Source: an uncultured Dehalococcoidia bacterium (GTDB lineage: Bacteria; Chloroflexota; Dehalococcoidia; Lucifugimonadales; Australimonadaceae). Taken from it: a stretch of 64,000 nucleotides of DNA. Shown here piece by piece: positions 27,796 to 35,891 of this stretch. Each line of letters begins with the position of its first letter. The first letter of the stretch is position 1. The stretch is taken from contig OY282355.1 in the NCBI GenBank assembly GCA_958295525.1, positions 2,448,417 to 2,512,416 on the forward strand, written 5' to 3'. A model generated the notes under the pieces. That model was not told the origin of the DNA and made no database searches. It saw nothing but the letters and a program-made list of their open reading frames with translations. A program made the position numbers and the translations under genes.

Positions 27796-27879
27796 GCGCG
27801 CGTCCTCCTGAATGGGGATAGGGAACGCCGCTATTCTACGCGAGCGGAGGGGCTGCGCGCAGTCCCGACGCTTATCGCC

Positions 27880-27930
27880 TTGCCAGCGCGGGAATGACGG
27901 AGATGGGCGCGAGGTTCCCGCCTACGCGAA
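27880..27930. repeat. Two partial palindromic repeats
   Basis: A right half-unit (CGCGGGAATGACGG, about 27886-27899) followed by a left half-unit (GGTTCCCGCCTACGCG, 27912-27928). They lie in the 251-bp space between mmsA and eutA, which are divergent. Confidence 0.6.
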
Positions 27931-28046
27931 GTTACACTAGGTCCACTCTGGCGCGGGAAGGGCTAGGCCAGCACGATGCGCGCAGTACGCAAGCCGATGC
28001 GCGATGCGCTAATATAAGCCCCTACTCCACCCTGCAAGGACGGCCA

Positions 28047-29570
28047 ATGCACGACGACGAAGACCACGACCATTTTCACGCGCTCGACCTGATCGACAGC
28101 GACGAGGCGGAGGACATCGAGGGGATCGAGAAGTTCACGCTGCACAGCGTGGGCATAGACATCGGCTCGTCCACGACGCACACGATCTTCTCCCGCCTCA
28201 TCCTCCGGCGCGAGGGCGCAGGGCTCTCGGCGAAGTTCGTGGTGACCAACCGCGACGTCCTGCACCGCTCCCCGATTATGCTCACGCCGTATTCGTCGGG
28301 CTCGGCGATCGACACCGACAGCGTCGGGCGTTTCATCGAGCGCTCCTACGAGGAGGCCGGCTTCACGCCGGACGACATTGACACGGGAGCGGTCGTCATC
28401 ACCGGCGAGGCGCTCAAGAAGGAGAACGCGCAGCCCATTCTGGAGCGTTTTTCGGAGGAGTCCGGGCGTTTCATTTGCGCCTCAGCGGGCCCGATGCACG
28501 AGGCGCTTCTCGCCGCCTACGGCTCCGGCGCGGTCGCCATCTCCAAGAGCCACTCCAACTCCGTGCTGGACGTGGATATGGGCGGGGGCACCACGAAAAT
28601 CTCGCTCATTCAAGGCGGCGAGATCGCCCAGATGGTCGCCGTCGAGATTGGCGCCCGCCTCATCGCCTACGACGCCGACGGGACGATAACGCGCGTCGAG
28701 CAGCCCGCGCGCACGATCATGGGGTCGCTCGGTCAGGAAGTCGAGGTCGGGGGCAAACTCACCGACGCCCAGCGCGACCAATTCGTCGAAGCGATGACCA
28801 ACATTCTCTTCGACGTCATCAGCGGCGGCGAGGTTTCGCCTCTCGCGCAGTCGCTCTTGCTGACCGACGGCCTCCGCATCGAGTCGCTGGCCGACGTTGA
28901 CCACGTCGTCTACTCCGGCGGCGTCTCCGAGTACGTGTACGAGCGGACCGCCGAATCCTACGGCGACGCCGGCCCCTGGTTCGGGCGCGCCGTCCGCGAG
29001 CGCTCGGAGGCCGAATTCCGCCCCGGGATGCTCGTCACGCCGGCCGAGGGGATTCGCGCGACCGTGATCGGGGCGGGCGAGTACACCCTTCAGGCGAGCG
29101 GCAGCACCTCCTACATCTCCACGCCCGACGCGCTGCCCGTGCGGGGCATACAGGTCGCCCGCGCCTTCATCAGCAAAGAGCAGTCCGCCGAGGAGATGGA
29201 CGCCGCGCTCGCGGCGGCCGTCGGGAAGTACGACCTCGCCAAACTCCCTTCCGATATGGCGCTTGCGATGTCCATAGACGGCCAGCCGGATTACGGCTAC
29301 ATACGCCGTCTCGCCGAAGCCGTGGTCCGCGCCGTCGCCGACGAGCCCCCGGAAGCGCCCGTCTTTCTCGTCGTGGACGTCGACGTGGCGAAGTCGCTCG
29401 GCGGCATCCTGCGCGAGGAACTGGCGCTCCCCCGCGCCGTCATCGCCGTGGACGGCATCGAGGTCGGCGACCTCGACTACGTGGACATCGGCAAGCCGAT
29501 GGGCGCCAGCGAAGTCATCCCCGTCACCGTCAAGTCGCTCGTCTTCTCCATCCGCTCCCAATCCGGCTGA
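28047..29570 (+). CDS. eutA: EutA-type ethanolamine ammonia-lyase reactivating factor family protein
   Basis: 507 residues with an ASKHA/Hsp70-like ATPase fold: phosphate-1 loop SVGIDIGSSTTHTIFSRL, LDVDMGGGTTKISLIQGG, and adenosine loop HVVYSGGVSEYVYERTA. EutA exchanges damaged B12 in ethanolamine ammonia-lyase. The N-terminal 25 residues are unusually His/Asp/Glu-rich (MHDDEDHDHFHALD), perhaps metal-binding. ATG 28047 has AAGGA 8 nt upstream; the frame is open further upstream through repeat DNA. No eutB/eutC lies nearby, so the partner enzyme is elsewhere or different. Confidence 0.85.
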   Translation: MHDDEDHDHFHALDLIDSDEAEDIEGIEKFTLHSVGIDIGSSTTHTIFSRLILRREGAGLSAKFVVTNRDVLHRSPIMLTPYSSGSAIDTDSVGRFIERSYEEAGFTPDDIDTGAVVITGEALKKENAQPILERFSEESGRFICASAGPMHEALLAAYGSGAVAISKSHSNSVLDVDMGGGTTKISLIQGGEIAQMVAVEIGARLIAYDADGTITRVEQPARTIMGSLGQEVEVGGKLTDAQRDQFVEAMTNILFDVISGGEVSPLAQSLLLTDGLRIESLADVDHVVYSGGVSEYVYERTAESYGDAGPWFGRAVRERSEAEFRPGMLVTPAEGIRATVIGAGEYTLQASGSTSYISTPDALPVRGIQVARAFISKEQSAEEMDAALAAAVGKYDLAKLPSDMALAMSIDGQPDYGYIRRLAEAVVRAVADEPPEAPVFLVVDVDVAKSLGGILREELALPRAVIAVDGIEVGDLDYVDIGKPMGASEVIPVTVKSLVFSIRSQSG

Positions 29571-29581
29571 CCTGCGCGAGC

Positions 29582-29776
29582 ATGGGGAGAAGCGTTAGAG
29601 AAGCCATTGAGATCGTAACGGCGGACGGCTGGAGGTTGATCAGAGTGCGCGGAAGCCACCGGATATTCGCGCATCCCGTGAAGACGGGACTCGTCGTCGT
29701 CGCCGGCCATCCGAGCAAAGACCTGGACCGCGGGACGTGGATGAGCGTCCTCAGGCAAGCGGGACTCAGGCGGTAG
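29582..29776 (+). CDS. hicA: HicA-type toxin (mRNA interferase)
   Basis: 64 residues, usual size. A double-stranded-RNA-binding fold toxin with the catalytic His in RVRGSHRIFAHP and the C-terminal block VVVAGHPSKDLDRGTWMSVLRQAG. It cleaves mRNA when free of its antitoxin. It follows eutA by 11 nt and precedes the hicB-like gene by 8 nt, the classic toxin-first hicAB order. Confidence 0.9.
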   Translation: MGRSVREAIEIVTADGWRLIRVRGSHRIFAHPVKTGLVVVAGHPSKDLDRGTWMSVLRQAGLRR

Positions 29777-29784
29777 GAGCGGTT

Positions 29785-30243
29785 ATGCAGTACACCGTCG
29801 TCATCGAACAAGCGCCGAACAACTACTGCGCCTACCTCCCCGAGTGGCCGTGGGCGGTTGGCGTGGGCGGCACGCGCGAAGAGGCCGTCGAGAGCGTCCG
29901 CGAGTCCATCATCATCCATTTGGAATACGTTCGGGAGAACGGCGAGCCCCCGCACGAGGACAGCATTTGGACAGACGACGCGCTAGGCTATCTCGCCGTC
30001 GTGGAAGAAAACGAAAGCGCGGGCGGCGTCCCATACAACGCCTTCGTCCCCGACGTCCCCGGCTGCGAAGCGGGCGGCGCAACCCGTGAGCAAGCCGTTG
30101 AGCGCGCTCGCGAGGCCGTCCGCCTGCGGCTCGCGGAGGCCGAACGCAGCGGCGCCCCACGCCCGCAGCGCGGCGAATGGACGGCGACCTTTGAGGCCGC
30201 GCTGCCCGCCGAGCGGCAAGCCGCCGAGAGCCTCTCCGCGTAG
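29785..30243 (+). CDS. hicB: HicB-type antitoxin with two tandem HicB-like domains
   Basis: 152 residues. Domain 1 (about 1-58): YCAYLPEWPWAVGVGGTREEAVESVRESI. Domain 2 (about 67-127): YNAFVPDVPGCEAGGATREQAVERAREAV. Each has the HicB pattern of Pro-rich strand, G-x-T-R-E-x-A turn and amphipathic helix, so this is an internal duplication. No DNA-binding helix-turn-helix or ribbon-helix-helix is obvious in the C-terminal 25 residues. It probably neutralises HicA. The frame opens 16 codons earlier inside hicA, but MQYTVVIEQAP is the conserved start. Confidence 0.87.
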   Translation: MQYTVVIEQAPNNYCAYLPEWPWAVGVGGTREEAVESVRESIIIHLEYVRENGEPPHEDSIWTDDALGYLAVVEENESAGGVPYNAFVPDVPGCEAGGATREQAVERAREAVRLRLAEAERSGAPRPQRGEWTATFEAALPAERQAAESLSA

Positions 30244-30255
30244 CGCGGTCCGCCT

Positions 30256-30582
30256 ATGCGAACCGGAGCGTTCATCCTCGGGCTCATCGGCGGGCTGTTC
30301 GGGTTGCTCATCGGCGCGCTCGCCTTCATCTTCGGGCTGGCCGCGTTCGCCTTTGGCGCGTCGGACTCCGCCGCGGGACGCTCCTTCCTCGCCATCCTCT
30401 TCGCGCTCGCCGCGTTCACGGGCGCGTTCCTCAGCATCCCCAGGCCGCTCCTCGGGGCGGCGACGCTCGCCGCGGCCGCGGTCGGCAGCGTCTACGCGCT
30501 AGGGCTCTTCGGCGCGCCGATGCTCTTCTTTATGGGGATGGGCGCGTGGTTCGCCTTCAAGGGGAGGCGGGACGCCGGCTGA
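30256..30582 (+). CDS. Small multi-pass membrane protein
   Basis: 108 residues with four probable transmembrane helices (about 5-30, 38-60, 62-80, 82-100) rich in Gly, Ala, Leu and Phe, and a basic C-terminus GRRDAG. It is similar in style to small DUF4064-like proteins; function unknown. It follows hicB by 12 nt and ends before a strong terminator. Confidence 0.72.
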   Translation: MRTGAFILGLIGGLFGLLIGALAFIFGLAAFAFGASDSAAGRSFLAILFALAAFTGAFLSIPRPLLGAATLAAAAVGSVYALGLFGAPMLFFMGMGAWFAFKGRRDAG

Positions 30583-30610
30583 TCGTTCTGCCCTGAACGG
30601 ACGAGGACGC

Positions 30611-30669
30611 TGAGGCGCGGGCGCGCCTCAGCATCCCGGCCGCGCCGCCTGCCGGAGGCGGCGCCTTTT
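30611..30669 (+). terminator. Intrinsic terminator after the hicAB/membrane protein unit
   Basis: Two hairpins: TGAGGCGCG/CGCGCCTCA with a GG loop (30611-30630), then GCGCCGCCT/AGGCGGCGC (30642-30664) followed directly by CTTTT. The second is a good intrinsic terminator for the plus strand and lies between convergent genes. Confidence 0.75.
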
Positions 30670-30676
30670 ACCCGGC

Positions 30677-31411
30677 CTAGCCCAGATGCGACCCGAAGAA
30701 CGCGAGTGTCTTGGGCCAGGCGTCGTTGGACGCGGCCTCGTTGTAACTGCCGCGCTCCGCGCAGAAGAAGCCGTGCCCGGCGCCCTCGTACACGTGATTC
30801 TCGATGGACTTGCCCTTCGCCTTCAGCGTCTCCTCGATCTCCTCGACGTTGGCGACGGGAATGCCGCCGTCCTGATCGCCCCAGAAGCCGATGATCGGCG
30901 CCTGCACGGAGTCCGCCGTCGCGTCCAGCAGACGCGGGGCGTCGGCGGGCGCGTCCGGGCGCGGGAGAATGCCGCCGCCGTAGTAGACCGCCGCCGCCTT
31001 CACGCCGTCCATCGTCGCGCCGAGATACGACACCATTCCGCCGAAGCAGAACCCGACGATGCCGATGCGGTCGCCGTCCACGTCCGGGTTGCTCCGCAGG
31101 TACTCGATCGTCGCCTGCACGTCGGCGCGGATGTCGGCCTCGCTGAGTTTGCCGCGCTCGCTGACCGCCTGCTGCATCTCGGAGAACGGGATGTCCAGCC
31201 CCTTGCCGGAGCGGTGGAACATTTCCGGCGCGGCGGCGAAGTAACCCTCGCCGGCGAACCGCTCCGCGATGCTTCGGACGTCGTTGTTCACGCCGAAGAT
31301 CTCCTGAATCACGATGACCGCCGCGCGCTTGCCCTCGCCGTCCGGGCGCGCCGTGTGGATCGCCATCGGGCTTCCGTCTACGCTCACTTCCGCAATGTCC
31401 GTAACCGCCAT
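30677..31411 (-). CDS. Dienelactone hydrolase family protein
   Basis: 244-residue alpha/beta hydrolase. Catalytic triad: Cys in IGIVGFCFGGMVSYLG, Asp in FWGDQDGGIP, His in YEGAGHGFFC. VIVIQEIFGVNNDVRSIAERFAGEGYFAAAPEMF is the family signature. It hydrolyses a lactone or ester; the classic substrate is a chloroaromatic-derived dienelactone, but most genomic members have unknown substrates. Monocistronic; GGAGGG lies upstream of the ATG. Confidence 0.93.
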   Translation of the reverse strand: MAVTDIAEVSVDGSPMAIHTARPDGEGKRAAVIVIQEIFGVNNDVRSIAERFAGEGYFAAAPEMFHRSGKGLDIPFSEMQQAVSERGKLSEADIRADVQATIEYLRSNPDVDGDRIGIVGFCFGGMVSYLGATMDGVKAAAVYYGGGILPRPDAPADAPRLLDATADSVQAPIIGFWGDQDGGIPVANVEEIEETLKAKGKSIENHVYEGAGHGFFCAERGSYNEAASNDAWPKTLAFFGSHLG

Positions 31412-31568
31412 ACGCTTCCCTCCAGTCCTAATGTGGGGCCGGCGGGCGCTTCCCCGCCGGGCGCCGCTATCCTACCACGAAACCCTGTATGCTCGGCATG
31501 CCTGCCAATAGAGTTGCCCAAAGCGCCCCGTCGGGAGACTGGCAAGCCGCTTGTGATAGCCTAGCCCT

Positions 31569-31916
31569 ATGGCCGACGCGAACTGCATCTTCTGCAAAAT
31601 CGGGAGCGGCGAAATCCCCGCCGACAAACTCTTCGACGACGGGCGCGTCTTCGCCATCCGCGACATCAACCCCAAGGCGCCAGTCCATATTCTCGTCATC
31701 CCACGCGCCCATACCGAAGCGCTCGCTGATGCGCCTTCCGACGGCGCCGCCGACGCCGCCCGCTGCGTGGAGGCCGCCCCCGGCGTCGCCCGCGAGGCCG
31801 GGCTGGATGCGTCCGGCTACCGCCTCGTCGCCAATCAGGGCGCGGACTCCGGCCAGGAAGTTCCCCACTTTCACTTGCATATCCTCGGCGGGCGCGCCCT
31901 CGGCCCGATGGGCTGA
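31569..31916 (+). CDS. HIT family nucleotide hydrolase
   Basis: 115 residues. CIFCKIGSGEIPADKLFDD with a zinc-type CxxC at the start, DINPKAPVHILVIPR, and the triad HFHLHILGGRALGPMG. HINT-type proteins hydrolyse adenosine phosphoramidates. The -10-like TGTGATAGC lies 8 nt before the ATG. It is followed 9 nt later by the HD-domain gene. Confidence 0.93.
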   Translation: MADANCIFCKIGSGEIPADKLFDDGRVFAIRDINPKAPVHILVIPRAHTEALADAPSDGAADAARCVEAAPGVAREAGLDASGYRLVANQGADSGQEVPHFHLHILGGRALGPMG

Positions 31917-31925
31917 CCTCCGGCC

Positions 31926-32507
31926 GTGGACGCCGACCTGCCGCCTTCCCTCGCCGCCCGCGTTGACGCGCTCCCCGATGGCCTGCGCGCCCACGTCGAG
32001 CGCGTCCGCGTCATCGCCCGGGGCCTCGCCGCCCGCCACGCGCTCGACCCCGCGACCGCCGACCTCGCCGCCGCCGCCCACGACGTCGCGCGCCACCTCC
32101 CCGGACGCCGCCTCATCGAGGAGGCGGAGCGGCTCGGCGTCAAGGTCTCCGACGTCGAGCGCGCCGCGCCCATTCTCTTGCACGGGCCAGTCGGCGCGGC
32201 CTGGCTTCGCGGCGACAGCGCGGCGCTCGATCCGGAAGTCATTGAGGCCGTCCACTGGCACACGACCGGGAGCCCCGGCCTCGCTCCGGCGGGCCACGTC
32301 GTCCTCATCGCCGACAAACTCGACCCCGCTAAAGCCAGCGCCTATCCCTTTCAGCAAACGGTCCGCGATGCCGCGGAGCGCAACCTTCACGACGGGACGC
32401 TCGCCTTCTTGGAGGGCGCGCTCCGTTTGCATTTGGAGCGCCGGGAACTCATTCATCCTGTCAGCGCCGAAACGCGCAACCGGCTCCTCATCGCCCGCGC
32501 CTGCTGA
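31926..32507 (+). CDS. HD-domain hydrolase (YqeK-like)
   Basis: 193 residues with metal ligands in HVERV, AAAAHDVARHLPG, LHGPVGAAWL and HWHTTGSPGL, then ADKLDPAKASAYP. The spacing matches YqeK, the symmetric Ap4A hydrolase often found near nadD and rsfS; here it follows a HIT gene, another dinucleotide hydrolase family. Start is GTG at 31926. Function by family only. Confidence 0.82.
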   Translation: MDADLPPSLAARVDALPDGLRAHVERVRVIARGLAARHALDPATADLAAAAHDVARHLPGRRLIEEAERLGVKVSDVERAAPILLHGPVGAAWLRGDSAALDPEVIEAVHWHTTGSPGLAPAGHVVLIADKLDPAKASAYPFQQTVRDAAERNLHDGTLAFLEGALRLHLERRELIHPVSAETRNRLLIARAC

Positions 32508-32587
32508 ACACGCGGGCGGAGTTCGCGGCGCGGCGGCCTGTCTCTCTAGCCGTCCAACGGCCTCGCGCAGGAGAGGACGGGCGGCGC

Positions 32588-32593
32588 TATAAT
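32588..32593 (+). promoter_or_regulatory. -10 box of gatB, leaderless spacing
   Basis: A perfect TATAAT ends 9 nt before the gatB ATG at 32603. There is no room for a Shine-Dalgarno leader, so the transcript probably starts at or one to two bases from the ATG. Confidence 0.65.
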
Positions 32594-32602
32594 GGCGGTT
32601 CT

Positions 32603-34087
32603 ATGGACGACTACGAACTTGTCATCGGCTTGGAGGCGCACGCCCAACTGCGGACGCGCAGCAAGATGTATTGCGCCTGCCCCGCCGACTATCAGGACGC
32701 CGCGCCCAACACGCGCGTCTGCCCCGTTTGCCTCGGGCTGCCCGGCTCCCTGCCCGTCATCAACCGCGAGGCGATCAAGTCCATCGTCAAGATCGGCCTC
32801 GCGCTCCACTGCTCCATCGCCGAGCGCAGCAAGTTCGACCGCAAGAACTACCCCTACCCCGATCTGATGAAGGGCTACCAGATCTCGCAATACGACCTTC
32901 CCGTCTGCGCGGACGGACGCCTCGACGTCGAGGTGGACGGCGCGGCGCGCCGCGTCGGCATCGAGCGCGTGCATATGGAGGAGGACGTCGCCAAACTGAG
33001 CCACCTCTCCGATCCGGCGTCGGGCGAGGGCTACTCGCTGATCGACGTGAACCGCTCCGGCGTTCCGCTCGTCGAGATGGTGACCCGGCCGGACATCCGC
33101 TCCGCCGAGGAAGCGCGCCAGTGCCTTATGGCCTATCAGACCATCCTGCGCTACTTGGGCGTCTCGACCGCCAATATGGACGAGGGGTCGTTCCGCTGCG
33201 ACGCCAACGTGAGCATCCGCCCGAAGGGGAGCGAGGCGTTCGGGACGAAAGTGGAAGTGAAGAATATGAACTCGTTCCGCTCCGTGTTCCGCGCCATCGA
33301 GCACGAGGCGGAGCGGCAGGCGGAAACGCTGCGCTCAGGCGGGCGCGTCGTTCAGGAGACGCGCGGCTGGCTGGAGGACAAAGGCGTCACCGTTTCGCTC
33401 CGCAGCAAGGAGGAGGCGAACGACTACCGCTACTTCCCGGAGCCCGACCTGCCGCCGCTGAGCATCGCCCCCGCGTGGGTGGCGGAGATCGCGGAACTGC
33501 TGCCCGAACTGCCGGAGGAGCGCAAGCGGCGATTCATCGCCGAGCACGGCCTGCCCGCCTACGACGCCTCGCTGCTGACGGCGTCGCCCGGGCTGGCGGA
33601 CTATTACGAGGCGGCGGTCGCGGCGGCGCGCGCGCAAGGCGGAACGGAGCGGACGGCGAAAGCCGCGGCCAATTGGACGATCACGGAATTGGGGCGCCTC
33701 GCCAACGAGGCGCATATCGAGATTCACGAGTCGCCCGTCACGCCGGAGCGGCTTGCGGAACTGTTGGGGCTGCTGGAGAGCGGCGAATTGGGAACCGCGC
33801 AGGCGAAGCGCGCCGTAGAAGCGATGTTCCAAACGGACAAGTCCGCCCGGGACGTGATGACCGATCTGGGGCTGCAACAGATCACGGACTCCGGCGAACT
33901 CGCGGGCGCGGCGGCGCAGGCGGTCGCCGACAACCCGCAGGCCGTCGCGGACTACCTCGCGGGGAAGGAAACGGCGGCCAAGTTCCTCGTTGGGCAAGTG
34001 ATGAAGGCGACGCGCGGGAAGGCCAACCCGTCGGTCGCCGCCGAATTGGTCGCGGAGCGGCTGAACGCGATGAAAGCGCAGGAGTAG
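32603..34087 (+). CDS. gatB: Asp-tRNA(Asn)/Glu-tRNA(Gln) amidotransferase subunit B
   Basis: 494 residues, full length. The kinase-like N-terminal domain starts YELVIGLEAHAQLRTRSKMYCAC with zinc cysteines (also CPVCLGLPG), and DRKNYPYPDLMKGYQISQYD, EEDVAKLSH and NMDEGSFRCDANVSIRP are signatures. The helical and YqeY-like tail (about 335-494) binds tRNA. It works with GatA and GatC, not in this window, to amidate mischarged tRNA. It starts leaderless and is followed 4 nt later by secG. Confidence 0.97.
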   Translation: MDDYELVIGLEAHAQLRTRSKMYCACPADYQDAAPNTRVCPVCLGLPGSLPVINREAIKSIVKIGLALHCSIAERSKFDRKNYPYPDLMKGYQISQYDLPVCADGRLDVEVDGAARRVGIERVHMEEDVAKLSHLSDPASGEGYSLIDVNRSGVPLVEMVTRPDIRSAEEARQCLMAYQTILRYLGVSTANMDEGSFRCDANVSIRPKGSEAFGTKVEVKNMNSFRSVFRAIEHEAERQAETLRSGGRVVQETRGWLEDKGVTVSLRSKEEANDYRYFPEPDLPPLSIAPAWVAEIAELLPELPEERKRRFIAEHGLPAYDASLLTASPGLADYYEAAVAAARAQGGTERTAKAAANWTITELGRLANEAHIEIHESPVTPERLAELLGLLESGELGTAQAKRAVEAMFQTDKSARDVMTDLGLQQITDSGELAGAAAQAVADNPQAVADYLAGKETAAKFLVGQVMKATRGKANPSVAAELVAERLNAMKAQE

Positions 34088-34091
34088 GGCG

Positions 34092-34310
34092 TTGGGAACG
34101 TACATTAGCATCGCAGTCATCATCGTCGTCGCGCTGCTCGTCGCGAGCGTGCTGATGCAGGTTCGGGGCGCGGGAGGCGGGCTGTTCGGCGCGGGCTCGA
34201 TTCAGTCGTACCGGACGCGGCGCGGGCTGGAGCGCACGCTGTTCCAGTTCACCATCGCGCTCGGCGTCATATTCGTCGTGCTGGCCGTCCTCAACCTGAC
34301 GATTACGTAA
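34092..34310 (+). CDS. secG: Preprotein translocase subunit SecG
   Basis: 72 residues. Two transmembrane helices (about 4-24 and 51-71) flank the cytoplasmic loop VRGAGGGLFGAGSIQSYRTRRGLER, the SecG signature. Start is TTG at 34092, 4 nt after the gatB stop, so probably coupled. Its 3' end overlaps the convergent 34303-34824 gene by 8 nt. Confidence 0.92.
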   Translation: MGTYISIAVIIVVALLVASVLMQVRGAGGGLFGAGSIQSYRTRRGLERTLFQFTIALGVIFVVLAVLNLTIT

Positions 34311-34824
34311 GCGCGCCCTCCAACTCCAGGCTGTCGATCGCGGCGGCGGCCAGGTCGGAAGCCGCGCCCGCCAAGGCGACGGCGGCGTTCGAGATGCCCG
34401 CGACGTCCGCAAAGGAACTCTGGGCGTTTTCGTAGGCGTGGTTCACGAGGCTCTCGAGGCTTTCCCTTTGGTCTTCGCCGTCGCCGCGCATAATGGGGAT
34501 GGCGATGAACTCTTCGGAGCCGCGGGCCGCGGCGACGGCGGCGGCCTTAGCCATCAGGCGGGCGGCGGGCCACACGTACCCCCGGGAGAGCAACTCGTAC
34601 CAAGACGAGGCGCTGCCGGCGTACCCCTTTTTGAGCGGAGGGCGAAACGAGCCGTGCTCGCACTCCGTGTCCACGATTCGGACGGCGTTCAAGACGTAGG
34701 GCGTGGCCTCCCGCACGGCGGAAGACTGCCCAAAGCCGTTGAGGATGCGCTCATCGATGTCGTTGCGGGCTTCCGCCCACGCCTCCCAAGCCCTGTCGAC
34801 GATATAGGCGATTCTGTCCGTCAT
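34303..34824 (-). CDS. Hypothetical protein, mostly helical
   Basis: 173 residues I do not recognise. It is rich in Ala and acidic residues, with several amphipathic helices, no signal peptide and no membrane segment. The C-terminal third (AALAGAASDLAAAAIDSLELEGALT) is Ala-rich. A clear AAGGAG lies 9 nt before the ATG and codon use is like its neighbours, so it is likely a real gene. It sits at the edge of the accessory patch (DUF3800, vapC remnant, methyltransferase). Confidence 0.65.
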   Translation of the reverse strand: MTDRIAYIVDRAWEAWAEARNDIDERILNGFGQSSAVREATPYVLNAVRIVDTECEHGSFRPPLKKGYAGSASSWYELLSRGYVWPAARLMAKAAAVAAARGSEEFIAIPIMRGDGEDQRESLESLVNHAYENAQSSFADVAGISNAAVALAGAASDLAAAAIDSLELEGALT

Positions 34825-34926
34825 ACGCTGCTTCTCCTTCTTGCGCGGGAAATCTCGCGCCGCGCGTCACGGGCACATTACGCGCACCGCGCAGGCGTCC
34901 GCAAGGCGCATGTGTCGCATTGCCGC

Positions 34927-35049
34927 CTAGCGCTGCGGCACGGACTTGGGAGCAGGCTGGGGCGTGGGCGGAGGCGTCACCGTGGGCGGCTTGCCCTTCC
35001 GTCCTCCACGCTCCGAATATGTGAGACGTGTCTCGGAACGGCGCCGCAT
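34927..35049 (-). CDS. 40-residue basic Pro/Thr-rich protein coupled to DUF3800 gene
   Basis: A very short gene: MRRRSETRLTYSERGGRKGK followed by a Pro-rich tail ending KSVPQR. Its ATG overlaps the DUF3800 stop (TGATG), so it would be translated by re-initiation. The N-terminal half is strongly basic and could bind nucleic acid; the tail is extended. Not recognised as a known family. The support is the coupling, the composition and an open frame of exactly this length. Confidence 0.6.
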   Translation of the reverse strand: MRRRSETRLTYSERGGRKGKPPTVTPPPTPQPAPKSVPQR

Positions 35050-35786
35050 CAGAAGCGCAAGACGCACGCGGAGCAGTCGCAAGGCGAGCCCTGTCGCTTG
35101 AAATGATGCAGGCCATGGACAACGCCGCCTTCTTGATCAAAGGCCCCTGCGATCACGTTGAAGAACTCGCTATCGCTCTTTTCGAATTTTCTCCACAGCG
35201 CGTAGGAGACGAGGTCTGCGTACTGAATCAGACGAGTCGCCCTGGAATCTACGAACAGAGGAACATCGGCCAAGTTCCGGGTGACGCCCCAGCGATGCCC
35301 TTCTCGCCTAAACTCCGCAGCGAGGGACTGCAAGCGCGTCTCCTGAGTGGACTTGTCAAGGATGATCAGCCCTCGCTGCGTGTCGTTTTGCCGGTGGAGA
35401 CGGAGCAAGAACTGGTCGAATCTGCTGCAAACTTGCTCGAAGGCGTAGGCGACAGGGTCTTCCGGCGAGCGCGCCTGCTTGTCCACCACTGCCCCAAACA
35501 AACGCCACTGCCCGTGCAAAGCCCAAGCCGTTCGCAGCCCGCGCCGTATGAGCGCGCGACGTTGTTCGGGGCGCATACTGCGCCAGCGCCCCCTCCCTGC
35601 CAGCATAGAATTTCCGTGGAACTCAATGCTTGACGGGTCGCCGTGCACTAACTCTCCCGCTAGGCTGTCCAACTCCGTCTGCAGCCAATGCGCTTGGCGC
35701 TCGAACACGGCAATCCCAGCAAGAATAAAGTGCTTCTCGCTGGAGTTGCCGATGGAGCCTGCATCGTCCAAGTAGAGCAAGTGCAT
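35049..35786 (-). CDS. DUF3800 domain protein
   Basis: 245 residues. The N-terminus MHLLYLDDAGS matches the family start with the acidic pair, and RGLIILDKSTQETRLQSL, VDSRATRLIQYADLVSYALWRKFE is the conserved C-terminal block; together these suggest an RNase H-like fold with acidic active-site residues. DUF3800 genes are common in mobile and defence regions; function unknown. The frame is open 26 codons further up, but that segment overlaps the promoter -10 box, so I chose ATG 35786. Lower GC than the surroundings. Confidence 0.82.
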   Translation of the reverse strand: MHLLYLDDAGSIGNSSEKHFILAGIAVFERQAHWLQTELDSLAGELVHGDPSSIEFHGNSMLAGRGRWRSMRPEQRRALIRRGLRTAWALHGQWRLFGAVVDKQARSPEDPVAYAFEQVCSRFDQFLLRLHRQNDTQRGLIILDKSTQETRLQSLAAEFRREGHRWGVTRNLADVPLFVDSRATRLIQYADLVSYALWRKFEKSDSEFFNVIAGAFDQEGGVVHGLHHFKRQGSPCDCSACVLRF

Positions 35787-35859
35787 GGCAAGCAAAAGGC
35801 GGCCGAGTGAGAACCACGTCTCAGCGAACCGCAAGGGCGACTCTCCCAACCGCAAGGCA

Positions 35860-35888
35860 AGCATACTTGCGCGGGCGCTCTATGTCAA
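35860..35888 (-). promoter_or_regulatory. Strong promoter of the DUF3800 operon
   Basis: Minus strand TTGACA (35888-35883), 17-bp spacer, TATGCT (35865-35860). This is the best sigma-70-type -35/-10 pair in the window and gives a leader of about 65 nt before ATG 35786. It sits right at the broken 5' edge of the vapC remnant. Confidence 0.7.
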
Positions 35889-35891
35889 TAG

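Noticed and set aside
30611..30630. Operator-like palindrome after the membrane protein gene
   Set aside because: It lies between convergent genes next to a hairpin plus T-run, so a terminator reading is simpler.
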